A stretch of 64,000 bases of DNA from Lentzea terrae (GCF_003265345.1 NZ_QFWW01000020.1:435566-499565), one strand, 5' to 3'. Positions 41,011 through 50,127 are shown, counted from the first letter of the stretch. A program made the numbers and translations. Notes: generated from the sequence alone by a model not told the origin.

Positions 41011-42228
41011 ATGAAGATCGCGATGGTGTCCGCACACCCGAGCCTCCTGGACGAAGCACGGGGTCCGCACATCGCCGGCCTCTCGTCCGCCTTGAGCCGA
41101 CATGGCCACGACGTGACGGTGTACACCCGCAGGGACGACCCGGACGTGCCCAGCCGGGTGCGCACGGATCGCGGCTACGAGGTCGTGCACGTCCCCGCCG
41201 GGCCGGCGACGCCGCTCGCGGACCCGTTGTCCCACACCGGCGCCTTCATCTCGTTCCTGCTGCAGGAGTGGGCCGCGTCGCCGCCGGACGTGGTGCACGG
41301 GCACGGGTGGATGTCCGGCATGGTCAGCGTCCTCGGTGGGCGGCGGGTTCGCGTTCCGGTGGTGCAGACGTTCCACTCGCTGGCGGCGGTCGGGCAACGT
41401 CGTCGGGGCAGTGACGCCGGACGGGACGAGCGCGGCCGGATCGAGGTGCTCGTCGGGAAAGAGGCCGCGCACATCGCGGCGGCCAGCTCCGCCGAGATGG
41501 CCGAGCTGATCAGGGCAGGAGTCGACCGGGCGAAGATCTCCGTCGTGTCCAGCGGCGTGGACATCGACCGGTTCACCCCCGAAGGTGCCGCGGCAGGACG
41601 CGGCCGGCTGTACCGCGTGGTCACCACGGCGTCGCTGCTGCCGCATCGGGACATCAAGGCCTTCATCACGGCGTTCTCCGGTCTCGACGATGCCGAGCTG
41701 GTGATCGCTGGACGACTGGCCGATCATCCGGCGCAGCTGCGGGAACACGCCGAGCGCCTCGGTGTCGGAGACAGGGTCGTGTTCGTCGGCGCGGTGGCGC
41801 ACTCGGCGATGCCCGCGCTGTTGCGATCGGCCGACGCCGTCGTCTGCGCACCGTCGCACGAGCCCTCCGGTGCGGTCGCACTCGAGGCGATGGCGTGCGG
41901 TGCTCCGATCGTCGCCACTGCGGTCGGTGCGCTGGCCGATGTCGTCGTGAACGGTGTGACAGGTCTGCTGGTGCCGCCGGGAGAACCGGAAAGCCTGTCT
42001 CGGGCGTTGCGCTCGCTCCTGCTGGACGACACGCTGCGCAGCCAGCTCGCGGTGGCGGGCCGGGACCGCGTCACCGCGCGGTACTCCTGGAGCCGCGTGG
42101 CCGAAGACGTTCTGCGCGCCTACACGCGGGCCGGTGCGCAAAAGCCGCCAACGACGAAGGGTCCCTTCATCCACCACAGGTCGACGAAGGGACCCTTCAT
42201 GCACAACGTCAGTTCTTCAGAGGGGTGA
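41011..42228 (+). CDS. GT4-family glycosyltransferase
   Basis: 405 aa GT-B enzyme (MKIAMVSAHPSLLDEARGPH; HGHGWMSG; SAEMAELIRAGVDRAKISVV; SSGVDIDRFTP; and the donor-binding E-x7-E in HEPSGAVALEAMACGAPIVA). It should transfer a sugar from a nucleotide donor to an unknown acceptor. ATG 41011 is chosen because GGAG is 7 nt before it. The last 26 residues (TTKGPFIHHRSTKGPFMHN) are encoded by a tandem repeat unit common to intergenic DNA, so the gene has read into repeat sequence. The stop overlaps the convergent GH43 gene by 20 nt. Confidence 0.88.
   Translation: MKIAMVSAHPSLLDEARGPHIAGLSSALSRHGHDVTVYTRRDDPDVPSRVRTDRGYEVVHVPAGPATPLADPLSHTGAFISFLLQEWAASPPDVVHGHGWMSGMVSVLGGRRVRVPVVQTFHSLAAVGQRRRGSDAGRDERGRIEVLVGKEAAHIAAASSAEMAELIRAGVDRAKISVVSSGVDIDRFTPEGAAAGRGRLYRVVTTASLLPHRDIKAFITAFSGLDDAELVIAGRLADHPAQLREHAERLGVGDRVVFVGAVAHSAMPALLRSADAVVCAPSHEPSGAVALEAMACGAPIVATAVGALADVVVNGVTGLLVPPGEPESLSRALRSLLLDDTLRSQLAVAGRDRVTARYSWSRVAEDVLRAYTRAGAQKPPTTKGPFIHHRSTKGPFMHNVSSSEG
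42154..42200. repeat. Two tandem REP-like palindromes
   Basis: GAAGGGTCCCTTC (42156-42168) and GAAGGGACCCTTC (42186-42198) are palindromes set 30 bp apart within the near-identical flank CGACGAAGGGnCCCTTCAT. Similar GAAGGG-N-CCCTTC motifs are familiar from Pseudonocardiaceae intergenic regions (recollection, not checked). Here they form the coding end of the glycosyltransferase and lie just past the end of the GH43 gene. Confidence 0.6.
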
Positions 42229-45200
42229 CGCTGCCCAGGGTGGGCACGACCTTGGCCATGGTGCCGTCGGCGTTGAAGCGCAGGCGGTCGATGGTCACCT
42301 CCCGGTGCGTGCCGTCACCGCCGGGGACCCGGAACCGGTGGTAGGCGATGTACCAGTCGTCGGTTCCGGGCACCTGGACGATGCTGTGGTGCCCGGTGCC
42401 GAGGATGCCGAGCGACGGGTCCTTCTCCAGCACGACACCGCGGTTCACCAGGCCGTCGGCCATGGGTCCGGTCACCGTGGCGTAGCCGACGCGGTAGTTC
42501 TCGCTGCCGGTGTCGTCGATCGACCAGGTGAGGTGGTACGCACCGGCGCGCTTGGTCAGGAACAGCCCCTCGCGGAAGCCGTCCAGACCGGTGATGTGCT
42601 TGATCTTCGTGGCGTCGAACGACGTCATGTCCGCGTTCAACGGCACCACGTAGGCGTTCCCGTTGCCCCAGTACAGGTAGCTCCGGCCGTCGTCGTCGGT
42701 GAAGACGGCCGGGTCGATGGCCTGACCGCCGTTGGGGTTCGTCGCGATCAGGGGTTTGCCGAGCACGTCGGTGAACGGGCCGGTGGGCGAGTCCGCGACC
42801 GCCACACCGATCTTGGCGTCGGCGCAGAAGTAGAAGTAGTACTTGCCGTTCTTCTCCGCGATGGCCGGCGCCCAGGCCCGGCTGTCCGCCCACGACACCC
42901 CCGGCCCGAGGTCCAGGATCTTCTCGTGCTTCGTCCAGTTCACGAGGTCCTTGCTCGACCACGCGTCGAACGACGTGCTCGACCAGCCGGGAAAGCCGTC
43001 GGTCGTGGCGTAGATGTAGTAGGTGTCGCCGAACCGGACGATGTTCGGATCCGCGTTGAGGCCGGGAAGTACCGGGCTGTTCATGACCTCCGCACGCACG
43101 GTCCAGGTGCGCTTGCTCCGGTCGGCTCCGGTGACGGTGTAGGTCACCGGTTTGCGGAAGTCCTGTTTGGACCCGTTGCGCGGCGACACCTTCGCTCCGT
43201 CCGCGACCACGAGCCGGGGCGCGAGGCGGCGCAGGTCCGTGCCGGGCTTGACGGGCAGGACGATGGTTCCCGCCTGGCTGTCGACGATCGCCGGAACCTT
43301 GAGCGCGTCGAGCTCCACCGATGCGACGGCCGTCTCGTTGCCCGGCAACGCCAGCACTTCCGACGTGGTCAGGCCGCGGTTCCACACGGTGAAGCCGCGC
43401 ATCTTGCCGTTGAAGAACTTGTCCGCAGCGTAGGCGGAGCGGCCGATGTAGTTCGACGTCGTGATGCCGCCGCCCAGGTCGCCCGGCTTCGTCGTCACGT
43501 TGTCCGCACGGGCCACCTCGACCCCGTTGTCGTACAGCCGCGCCTTCCCGCCGGCCAGCGTGTACGTCAGCGTGTGCCAGGTGCCGCGGGCGAGGTTGCG
43601 CCCGCTGTTGACGTTCTGCTCGGTCGACCAGTTGCCGGCCGCGATGGCAGCCCGGTAGCTGTCCCCGCTGGCGAACAGATAGCCGTCACCGGCGTTGTTC
43701 GTGCTGTTGCCGAGGTTGAACAGGAAGTACGGCGTCTGCTGGCCGGGATCGACCCACACCCGTGCCGACACGGTGATCGCGTCGAGCCCCGTCATGAGGT
43801 TGTTCGGCAGGTGCACGTAGCCATCGGTGCCGCCGAAGGCGAGGCCGTCCGACGAGCGGGTGACACCACCGTGGAGCACGGCGTCGCGGCCGTTTCCGGA
43901 GCGGTCCGCGACCGTCGTGCCCGAGCCCGCGGTGAGGTCGTAGTCGGCGATGACGCCCTTCTTGTTGGCAGTTGCCGGTGACGGGCCCTGACGCAACCGG
44001 TCGAGCTCGGCCTTCGTGACCGGGAGAACCGTGCCGTGGCGCGGGCGGGCCGGCAGCTGGTAGTCCGCCGGGATCTGCCAGTTCGGGTTTTCCAGGGAGT
44101 CGGTGACGAACGGGATGTAGCCGCGCCGCGGGGTCTCGTCCATGAAGGCGTAGAACTTCTTGCCGTCGTTGGACTTGAACACGGTCGGGCCCTCGACCCA
44201 GTCGGTGCCGAGACCGGTGCGGATGCAGTCGTCGACCAGCTCCCAGTTGCGCGGCTTGGTCGAAGGCAGGTCCACGGCACGCAGATCCTTCGAGCGCTCG
44301 AGCACGATGTCGCGGGTGCACGAACCGATGACCTTCTCGTCGGTGGTGAGGCGGTAGTAGTAGTCGCCGTCCTTGATGACCGTCGAGTCGATGACGCCCT
44401 GGCCGGGGTCGTTCCACACCTTCGGTTCCGAGAACGTCCGGAAGTCGCGGGTGGTCGAGTACATCATTCGCGGGTAAGTCGGCCCGGTGTGGTCGGGGTC
44501 GTCGGCCGCGTACGGACTTGTGGCCCAGTAGACGACGTAGGCGCCGATGGCGGGGTCGTAGGTCGCTTCGGGCGCCCACGTCATGCCGGCGGTGTCGGGC
44601 GAGACCCGGACGTGCCGCTGGGCCGACCAGTTGACGAGGTCCGTGGACTCCCAGATCTCCAGGTACTTGCTGCCCTGCCGCTGGGCCGCGCCCCAGCCAC
44701 GGCCGTCGTTGATCTGCAGGTCGGTCGCGATGAGGTAGAACTTGTCACCCTCCGGGCTGCGGATGATGAACGGGTCGCGCACGCCGGTCTCACCGTACTG
44801 CGACTTCAGGACGGGCCGCCCGCCGTTGAGCTCGTCCCAGTGCAGCGGGTCGTTGCCACGGCTGACCGCGAAGTGCACCTGTTCGGTGTCCTGTGTGGCC
44901 TCGCCGGTGAAGTACGCGAACATGTAGCCCTCGCGCGCTTCCGGTTTCGGCAGCGGCAGCACGGTGAGGATGAAGTTGCGGACCTCGCTGACCTTCCCCT
45001 TGGTCGCGCGGACGCTCAGATGTGCCTTGCGCGGCTTGGCACCGTGCGGCGGCCGGGTCACCACACCGGACGCGGAGACGACGCTCTTGTCGTCGCTGCG
45101 CCAGGTGAACGTGACGTCGCGGGCCCCCTTCGCCGGCAGCGTGATGTTGCCGCGCACCGCGTTCTGGTCCCAGATCACGATGTCCCGCAGCGCGTCCCGG

Positions 45201-46231
45201 ACCTTCTGCCGATCGGTGATGTCCTTGAGCACCGTGATTGTGAACGTGCGCGTGGCGGTGAAGCCGGCGTACGAGACGGTCGCCGTCAGCGTCGCGGTCG
45301 CGTTGGCCGCGCCCGGCGCCGGCCGCGTGACCACACCGGTCGCCGACACCACGGCCGGGTTGCTGGACGACCAGGTGATCGTCGAGCCGCCCGCCGCCTT
45401 GGCCGGCAGCACGAGGTTCTCCGTCACGGCGGACGTGTCACCGAGGTCGAGTGCTGCGGCATCGGCCGCGGCCCGGCCGGCCGCCGTGCGCTCCCCGAGC
45501 AGGCGGGCCTCCGCCGCGCTCACGGCGCGGTCGTAGATGCGGAAGTCGCGCACCTGCCCCTTGAGGTACCTGTCCGCGGTGTACACCGAGCGGCCCAGGT
45601 AGTTGGCCGTGGTGGTGCCGCCGCCGATCGACCCCGGGGTGATCGTCACGTCGGTCTTGCGGCCCACCTCGATGCCGTCCTCGTACAGCACGGCGACACC
45701 GCCGCTGAGCGCGTATGTGAGCGTGCGCCAACTCCCCCGCGCGAGGTTGCGCCCTGCGGAAACCGTCTGCTCCGTCGACCAGTTGCCGCTCGCGATCGAC
45801 GTGCGGTACCCGTCGCCGGTGGTGAACAGGTAGCCGTTGCCGGCACCGTTCAGCGTGTTTCCGAGGCCCCAGACGAAATAGGGCGTGCCCTGGTCCGCGG
45901 CGACGTTCACCTGCACGGACACCGTGACGTCCGTGAGCCCGCGCAGCACGTTGTCGGGCAAGCGGACGTGCCCGTTCGAGCCGCCGAGGCTCAGCGCATC
46001 GCCCTGCCACGCGGCATCACCGCTGAGCGTTCCGTTCCGGCCGTTGCCGGAGGTGTCGATCGCCGTCGTGCCGGAGCTCTGGGCGAGGTCGTAACGAACG
46101 ACCAGTCCCTGGTCGAGCGTCGATGCCGCAACGGCGGCCGGTGGGAAACTCGCTGTCGATGCCACCAGAGCCAGGACACCGAGACCCGCCGTCAACTTCC
46201 GACGCCAGGTCAACGAACGAATCGAACGCAT
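42209..46231 (-). CDS. Secreted multidomain protein with two GH43 domains and two LamG-like lectin domains
   Basis: 1340 aa. Order: signal peptide (about 1-37); LamG/concanavalin-like domain (about 45-240); two bacterial Ig-like modules (about 260-425); a first GH43-like five-bladed propeller (about 435-750, TGVRDPFIIRSPEGDKFYLIATD); a second LamG domain (about 757-950) nearly repeating the first (GNWSTEQNVNSGRNLARGTW against GNWSTEQTVSAGRNLARGSW); a DUF5018-like beta domain (about 960-1045); and a second GH43 (about 1050-1340, LPGLNADPNIVRFGDTYYIYAT, AWAPAIAEKNGKYYFYF). GH43 enzymes are arabinofuranosidases, arabinanases, xylosidases or galactosidases. ATG 46231 is preferred because GGAGGG lies just before it. 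Two LacI operators lie upstream. Confidence 0.9.
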   Translation of the reverse strand: MRSIRSLTWRRKLTAGLGVLALVASTASFPPAAVAASTLDQGLVVRYDLAQSSGTTAIDTSGNGRNGTLSGDAAWQGDALSLGGSNGHVRLPDNVLRGLTDVTVSVQVNVAADQGTPYFVWGLGNTLNGAGNGYLFTTGDGYRTSIASGNWSTEQTVSAGRNLARGSWRTLTYALSGGVAVLYEDGIEVGRKTDVTITPGSIGGGTTTANYLGRSVYTADRYLKGQVRDFRIYDRAVSAAEARLLGERTAAGRAAADAAALDLGDTSAVTENLVLPAKAAGGSTITWSSSNPAVVSATGVVTRPAPGAANATATLTATVSYAGFTATRTFTITVLKDITDRQKVRDALRDIVIWDQNAVRGNITLPAKGARDVTFTWRSDDKSVVSASGVVTRPPHGAKPRKAHLSVRATKGKVSEVRNFILTVLPLPKPEAREGYMFAYFTGEATQDTEQVHFAVSRGNDPLHWDELNGGRPVLKSQYGETGVRDPFIIRSPEGDKFYLIATDLQINDGRGWGAAQRQGSKYLEIWESTDLVNWSAQRHVRVSPDTAGMTWAPEATYDPAIGAYVVYWATSPYAADDPDHTGPTYPRMMYSTTRDFRTFSEPKVWNDPGQGVIDSTVIKDGDYYYRLTTDEKVIGSCTRDIVLERSKDLRAVDLPSTKPRNWELVDDCIRTGLGTDWVEGPTVFKSNDGKKFYAFMDETPRRGYIPFVTDSLENPNWQIPADYQLPARPRHGTVLPVTKAELDRLRQGPSPATANKKGVIADYDLTAGSGTTVADRSGNGRDAVLHGGVTRSSDGLAFGGTDGYVHLPNNLMTGLDAITVSARVWVDPGQQTPYFLFNLGNSTNNAGDGYLFASGDSYRAAIAAGNWSTEQNVNSGRNLARGTWHTLTYTLAGGKARLYDNGVEVARADNVTTKPGDLGGGITTSNYIGRSAYAADKFFNGKMRGFTVWNRGLTTSEVLALPGNETAVASVELDALKVPAIVDSQAGTIVLPVKPGTDLRRLAPRLVVADGAKVSPRNGSKQDFRKPVTYTVTGADRSKRTWTVRAEVMNSPVLPGLNADPNIVRFGDTYYIYATTDGFPGWSSTSFDAWSSKDLVNWTKHEKILDLGPGVSWADSRAWAPAIAEKNGKYYFYFCADAKIGVAVADSPTGPFTDVLGKPLIATNPNGGQAIDPAVFTDDDGRSYLYWGNGNAYVVPLNADMTSFDATKIKHITGLDGFREGLFLTKRAGAYHLTWSIDDTGSENYRVGYATVTGPMADGLVNRGVVLEKDPSLGILGTGHHSIVQVPGTDDWYIAYHRFRVPGGDGTHREVTIDRLRFNADGTMAKVVPTLGSVTPLKN

Positions 46232-46256
46232 TCCAGCCCTCCGCGAGGCCAACTGA

Positions 46257-46270
46257 AGTGAGCGCTAACA
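46257..46270. promoter_or_regulatory. LacI-type operator, proximal, GH43 gene
   Basis: AGTGAGCGCTAACA has one half (GCTAACA) identical to the regulon palindrome and the other half with two changes. It lies 26 bp before the GH43 start, where a repressor would block transcription. Confidence 0.65.
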
Positions 46271-46379
46271 GGACGTGCGCAAAGGCGAGTGTCGGACGCC
46301 AGCTCAAGGCATTGAGCAGCCATGATCGCGAAATCAGCTGATCTCGCCACGACCTGGCCGCACCAGAACCGGCCCACAG

Positions 46380-46395
46380 ATGTTAGCGCTAACAT
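46380..46395. promoter_or_regulatory. LacI-type operator, distal, perfect palindrome
   Basis: ATGTTAGCGCTAACAT is a perfect 16-bp palindrome with the central CG typical of LacI-family operators. It is 149 bp before the GH43 start. With the proximal site 124 bp away it could allow DNA looping. The rest of the 584-bp gap up to 46815 shows no gene or other clear signal. Confidence 0.8.
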
Positions 46396-46815
46396 TCACC
46401 TTCGAGAGATGGCCGGACACAGTGTCTCCTTCGCGTCATTGCGTTACCAGGCAGATGCCTGGACACCGTCCGGACCCGTTTCGCGGTGAGCACGCCGCTC
46501 GCGTCGGGCCGTGGAAATCGCTCCAGATGATGACCTCACTTCGAGGCCGCAGTCAAGACGTTGCCGGGCAACCGGCGGACGACCGCTCCACACCAGCACA
46601 CCTGGCGGCGTCCAAACAGGACAGTCCCGGTTCGCCTGATCAGCCGACGGCAGCAGGCGCTGTGCCAGTGGGGTGGCAGACCGATCCGTCGGTGGTGAAA
46701 CCGAAACGGACAGCTCAGCGTCGGTCGCGGACACGAGTACGCACAAGTACGCATGGAGGCGAGCACCCCGCGGTTGGTGGCATGGAGGCCCAACCCAACC
46801 AACGGGAGATCTGAA

Positions 46816-47376
46816 GTGGTCGCAACGAAGAAGATCGCCGCGGTGGCCGGACTCGCCGCAGCGGCCGTGCTGGGCCTCGCGAACACCGCGTCGGCGGCAC
46901 CGGCGCAGTACACCGAGACCAGCCTCAACCTCAACAGCAGCCTCGCCTCGAACCTGTCCGGGCTCGTGGTGGCGGCACCACCCAACGCGGCCGACGGCCT
47001 GCAGCGATGGCATGCGACAGAACGCACCATCACGTTGCCGGGCGGGGGAACCGCGTTCGGGTGGCAGCTGAAGAACGTCGCCACCCAGAAGTGCATCTCC
47101 GACGCCGGCGCCAACGCGCAGGTCAAGGAGGTCACCTGCGAGACGGCGCCGGGGTCGACCACCAGACAGGTGTGGCAGACCACGGGCCTCAAACACGTCG
47201 GCGGCAAGCTCTACTGGTTCTGGGAGAACGCCACGACGCACCGCAAGCTCAAGAACACCGGCGAGGTGACGGACGGGAAGTTCCCCACCTTCAAGGTGAT
47301 CGCGTCCACGGACACGTTCAACTCCGGTACGGCGCGGGAAGCGCTGCACCTGTGGCACGAGATCCGGGTGGCCTGA
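46816..47376 (+). CDS. Small secreted protein, weakly ricin-lectin-like
   Basis: 186 aa. GTG 46816 (GGGAG upstream) gives a Sec signal (KKIAAVAGLAAAAVLGLANT, cleaved near ASA-AP). The mature region has AFGWQLKNVATQKCISDAGA and TRQVWQTTGLKHVGGKLYWF, resembling the Q-x-W strands of ricin-type beta-trefoil lectins, with two Cys that may pair. Function unknown; a sugar-binding role would fit the neighbourhood. A strong terminator follows. Confidence 0.65.
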   Translation: MVATKKIAAVAGLAAAAVLGLANTASAAPAQYTETSLNLNSSLASNLSGLVVAAPPNAADGLQRWHATERTITLPGGGTAFGWQLKNVATQKCISDAGANAQVKEVTCETAPGSTTRQVWQTTGLKHVGGKLYWFWENATTHRKLKNTGEVTDGKFPTFKVIASTDTFNSGTAREALHLWHEIRVA

Positions 47377-47377
47377 C

Positions 47378-47408
47378 GGATGGGCGCGGGCTCGTCCCGC
47401 GCCCATCC
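47378..47408 (+). terminator. Intrinsic terminator-like hairpin after the small secreted protein
   Basis: GGATGGGCGCGGG (47378-47390) pairs perfectly with CCCGCGCCCATCC (47396-47408) across a 5-nt loop, 2 bp after the stop codon. It has a GC-rich stem without a U-tract, as is usual in actinomycetes. Confidence 0.75.
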
Positions 47409-47474
47409 CAGGAACGGGTGCTCGATGATGCGTTGACATCGCCGTGGCGACCACGAACACTTGGCGCGCCCAAA

Positions 47475-47490
47475 ATGTGATCGTTAACAT
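47475..47490. promoter_or_regulatory. LacI-type operator upstream of the surface repeat protein
   Basis: ATGTGATCGTTAACAT matches 12 of 16 bases of the palindrome ATGTTAGCGCTAACAT, keeping both outer ATGT/ACAT ends and the central CG. It lies 15 bp before the GTG of the repeat protein. Confidence 0.55.
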
Positions 47491-47505
47491 CCTGGAGTCG
47501 AACTC

Positions 47506-49740
47506 GTGCGCGCACGGCGTGATGGTTGCTCGGTTGCGGTGACCGCGATCCTGCTCGCGGTCCTCGGCTCGCCGGCCGCGGTCGCACAACCCGGTGGCAG
47601 GGACGTCACCGCCGACATCCAGGCGAATCGGAACGTCACCCTGAACGGCGACGCTGTCGTGCGGCTCACCGGCGGCGTCACCACCTACACGGGCGTGATC
47701 ACCGGTGAGGGAGTCTTCACCGTCGGCGGAACAGGCACCTTGGTGCTGGTGAAGAACAGCGACTTCGCCCTGCCGGCCAACCGCCGCCGGCAGAAGGTCG
47801 TCACCGTGGGCGGCAACCATCCGGTGACGACGATCCAGAACCCCGACCCGCCCGCCGTGATCGTGCAACGCGGCGCGACGCTGCAGTACGGCAGCGGCTC
47901 GGGCGGCGACGGCTTCATCGGGCACGTCACGCAGGCGCCCGAGGTGTCGCTGAACACGCTCAACCACCAGGTCGACGGCACCCTGGACCTGGCTCTGCAC
48001 CGGCGGGTGAACCTGGGCGTCATCAGCGGGTCCGGCCTCGTCAAGCAACGGAGGGGCACCTGGCCCGGCATCGATCTGCCGGGCACGCACCCGTTCGCGG
48101 GCACGCTTTACGTCGGCACCGGTGCGGACTATGGCAGCCTGCACTACCTCACCGCCATGCCGAAGGTGCGCAAGGTGGTGAACCAGGGCTCGTTCATCCA
48201 CAACGCCCCCGACGCCGAAGTGGTCACCAACGCCGCCGACATCTACTCGCAGTTCTACGGAAACGACATCAACTTCCACACCTGGGGCTCCGGCGTGGTG
48301 CGGATGTCGGGCGTGTACAGCTGGTCGGACAACGGATCCGACACCGATCCCGCGCTCAGCAACCCGTCCAGGAACTTCGCCACCGTGCCGCACCGCGACA
48401 ACAAGCGCGGCATCAACATCGAGGGCGCCACGGTGACCTGGGGCGACGGCACGCACAACCGGTTCTTCCTGCCAGGCAACGAAAACACCGTGTACATCAA
48501 CATGCACGCGGAACGCAACGGCACTCGCAGCGTGCTGAAGTTCGACTACAACGGTCCGGTCACCCTGGACGCGCCCATCTCCGGCGGCAAGTTCCACGAC
48601 ACGATGGCGGACGTCGGCCGCGGCGACGTCGTCATCGCGCCGACTCGCGGCAACGCGGTCACCTTCACCGCGCCGCAGAACTACGACGGCAACACGACGA
48701 TCGGTGCCGGTGCGTCGCTGCGCCTGGGTGACGGAAGCCCGCAGGGTGACAGTGCGCTGCTGCGGACCGGCAAGATCGTCGACGACGGCGAGCTGATCGT
48801 GCAGAACGCCACCAGGGGCGTCGAACTCTCCAGGATCAGCGGCAGCGGTTCGGTGACCCAGGCCGGCCCGGCCACCACCACCCTGACCGGCGACCTCACC
48901 TACACGGGCAGGACCACGGTGAAAGCGGGCACGCTCGCGGTCACCGGGGGTGCCCTCGCCGCGAGCAACGCGGTCGACCTGCCCGCCGCGGGCACGAGGC
49001 TGGACCTCACCAGGGCCGGTGACCAGACGGTGAACAACCTCTCCGGCGCCGAAGGCAGCACGGTGGCAGGGGGCGGCACGCTGACCGTCCACGCCACGAA
49101 CGCGACGACGTTCGGTGGCGCTCTGACCGCCACCGGAGGAATCACCAAGACCGGCGCCGAAACGCTCACCCTGACCGGCGCGCACGCCACCCCGGACAGC
49201 CCGTGGACGGTCGGGGAGGGAACCCTGGCACTGGGCGGGTCCGTGCAGGCGCGGAGTCTCACCGTGCAGCCTGCCGCCACCCTGCGCGCCACCGGCACGG
49301 TCGAGGGCCCGGTGGACAACGCCGGCACCGTCGACGCCTCCGGCCTGACCGTACGTGGCGACTACACCCAGCGTCCCGGCGCACGTCTGACCGGGACCCG
49401 GATGAGCGTGAGCGGCGCGGTGACGCTCGCCGGCACGTTCGCACCGGACCCGGCACACGGCCCCGGCGTGATCATCGACAACCTGGGAACCGCCCAGGTG
49501 AGCGGTACTTTCGACGGCCTTCCGGAGGGTGCCTCACTCGGCGCCCTGCGGCTCACGTACCGCGGCGGCGACGGCAACGACGTCGCCCTCACGAGCGACC
49601 CGACCAGCCCGGACGCCACGACGCAGCAGGCCGCGTCCGGGTCGAGTCTCAAGCTGTTGTGGTGGCTCTTGGCGGCCGGCGCGCTCGTGCTCGTGGTCGC
49701 ACTTGTGCTGCTGCTGCGCAGGCGGTCACGGAACCAGTGA
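47506..49740 (+). CDS. Surface-anchored protein with autotransporter-type (PATR) beta-helix repeats
   Basis: 744 aa. Signal peptide (VAVTAILLAVLGSPAAVAQ), then a long right-handed beta-helix-like region. From about residue 390 it holds passenger-associated repeats such as YDGNTTIGAGASLRLGDGS, YTGRTTVKAGTLAVTGGAL and PWTVGEGTLALGGSVQA. The C-terminus has one membrane helix (LLWWLLAAGALVLVVALVLLL) and a basic tail (RRRSRNQ). There is no beta-barrel translocator and no LPXTG, so it is membrane-anchored in a Gram-positive. PATR domains in such proteins display enzymes or bind glycans. The LacI operator 15 bp before its GTG places it in the arabinose regulon. Confidence 0.8.
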   Translation: MRARRDGCSVAVTAILLAVLGSPAAVAQPGGRDVTADIQANRNVTLNGDAVVRLTGGVTTYTGVITGEGVFTVGGTGTLVLVKNSDFALPANRRRQKVVTVGGNHPVTTIQNPDPPAVIVQRGATLQYGSGSGGDGFIGHVTQAPEVSLNTLNHQVDGTLDLALHRRVNLGVISGSGLVKQRRGTWPGIDLPGTHPFAGTLYVGTGADYGSLHYLTAMPKVRKVVNQGSFIHNAPDAEVVTNAADIYSQFYGNDINFHTWGSGVVRMSGVYSWSDNGSDTDPALSNPSRNFATVPHRDNKRGINIEGATVTWGDGTHNRFFLPGNENTVYINMHAERNGTRSVLKFDYNGPVTLDAPISGGKFHDTMADVGRGDVVIAPTRGNAVTFTAPQNYDGNTTIGAGASLRLGDGSPQGDSALLRTGKIVDDGELIVQNATRGVELSRISGSGSVTQAGPATTTLTGDLTYTGRTTVKAGTLAVTGGALAASNAVDLPAAGTRLDLTRAGDQTVNNLSGAEGSTVAGGGTLTVHATNATTFGGALTATGGITKTGAETLTLTGAHATPDSPWTVGEGTLALGGSVQARSLTVQPAATLRATGTVEGPVDNAGTVDASGLTVRGDYTQRPGARLTGTRMSVSGAVTLAGTFAPDPAHGPGVIIDNLGTAQVSGTFDGLPEGASLGALRLTYRGGDGNDVALTSDPTSPDATTQQAASGSSLKLLWWLLAAGALVLVVALVLLLRRRSRNQ

Positions 49741-49752
49741 GTCCCCAGCCGT

Positions 49753-50115
49753 TCACCGAAGAAGCTGAACCAGCTTCTTCGGTGCGAACTTGCGATAGCT
49801 CTCGGTCAGCAGCTCTTTCACCTCAGCCCAGTCGGCATCGGGCTCGACCGTCATCGCGACCAGGTCGTGGCCCCACGGCCCGCGGCAGAACGGTGCACCG
49901 CCGGCGACCAAGGCCTCGAACTCCTCCGGCTGAGCGCGAAAGGTCATGACCACCGTGTCCTGGTCCGGACGTGTGTACACGTGCACGAAGGTGCGACCAC
50001 GAACGCGCCATCGAGTTCCCACCCAAGCGGGTTCCTCGTAGCTTTCCGGCAACGTGGCACAAATTCCGCGAAGCGCTTCAAGCACCCACGGCGGCACGTC
50101 GGCGCGATCGGTCAT
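49753..50115 (-). CDS. MmcQ/YjbR-family protein
   Basis: 120 aa DNA-binding-like CyaY fold: LRGICATLPESYEEPAWVGT, TFVHVYTRPDQDTVVMTF, GPWGHDLVAMTVEPDADWAEVKELLTESYR (landmarks). Function unknown. ATG start 12 bp after the preceding lipoprotein stop on the same strand, so the two are probably one transcript. Confidence 0.85.
   Translation of the reverse strand: MTDRADVPPWVLEALRGICATLPESYEEPAWVGTRWRVRGRTFVHVYTRPDQDTVVMTFRAQPEEFEALVAGGAPFCRGPWGHDLVAMTVEPDADWAEVKELLTESYRKFAPKKLVQLLR
49754..49784. terminator. Bidirectional terminator hairpin
   Basis: CACCGAAGAAGCTG (49754-49767) and CAGCTTCTTCGGTG (49771-49784) are perfect 14-nt arms around a 3-nt loop, between the convergent surface protein and YjbR-like genes. 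It overlaps the last ten codons of the latter. Confidence 0.75.
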
Positions 50116-50127
50116 GCCCCCACTCCC

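Noticed and set aside
42134..46261. Long plus-strand open frames opposite the large GH43 gene
   Set aside because: They are Arg/Val/Gly-rich low-complexity translations typical of antisense frames in high-GC DNA, whereas the minus strand reads clear GH43 and LamG motifs.
46444..49458. 1004-codon minus-strand open frame opposite the surface repeat protein
   Set aside because: No domain, signal or sensible composition; the plus strand has a signal peptide, PATR repeats and a membrane anchor.
49754..49784. A further LacI operator near the end of the surface protein gene
   Set aside because: It is a long perfect hairpin with a 3-nt loop between convergent genes, fitting a terminator; it lacks the central CG palindrome of the regulon.
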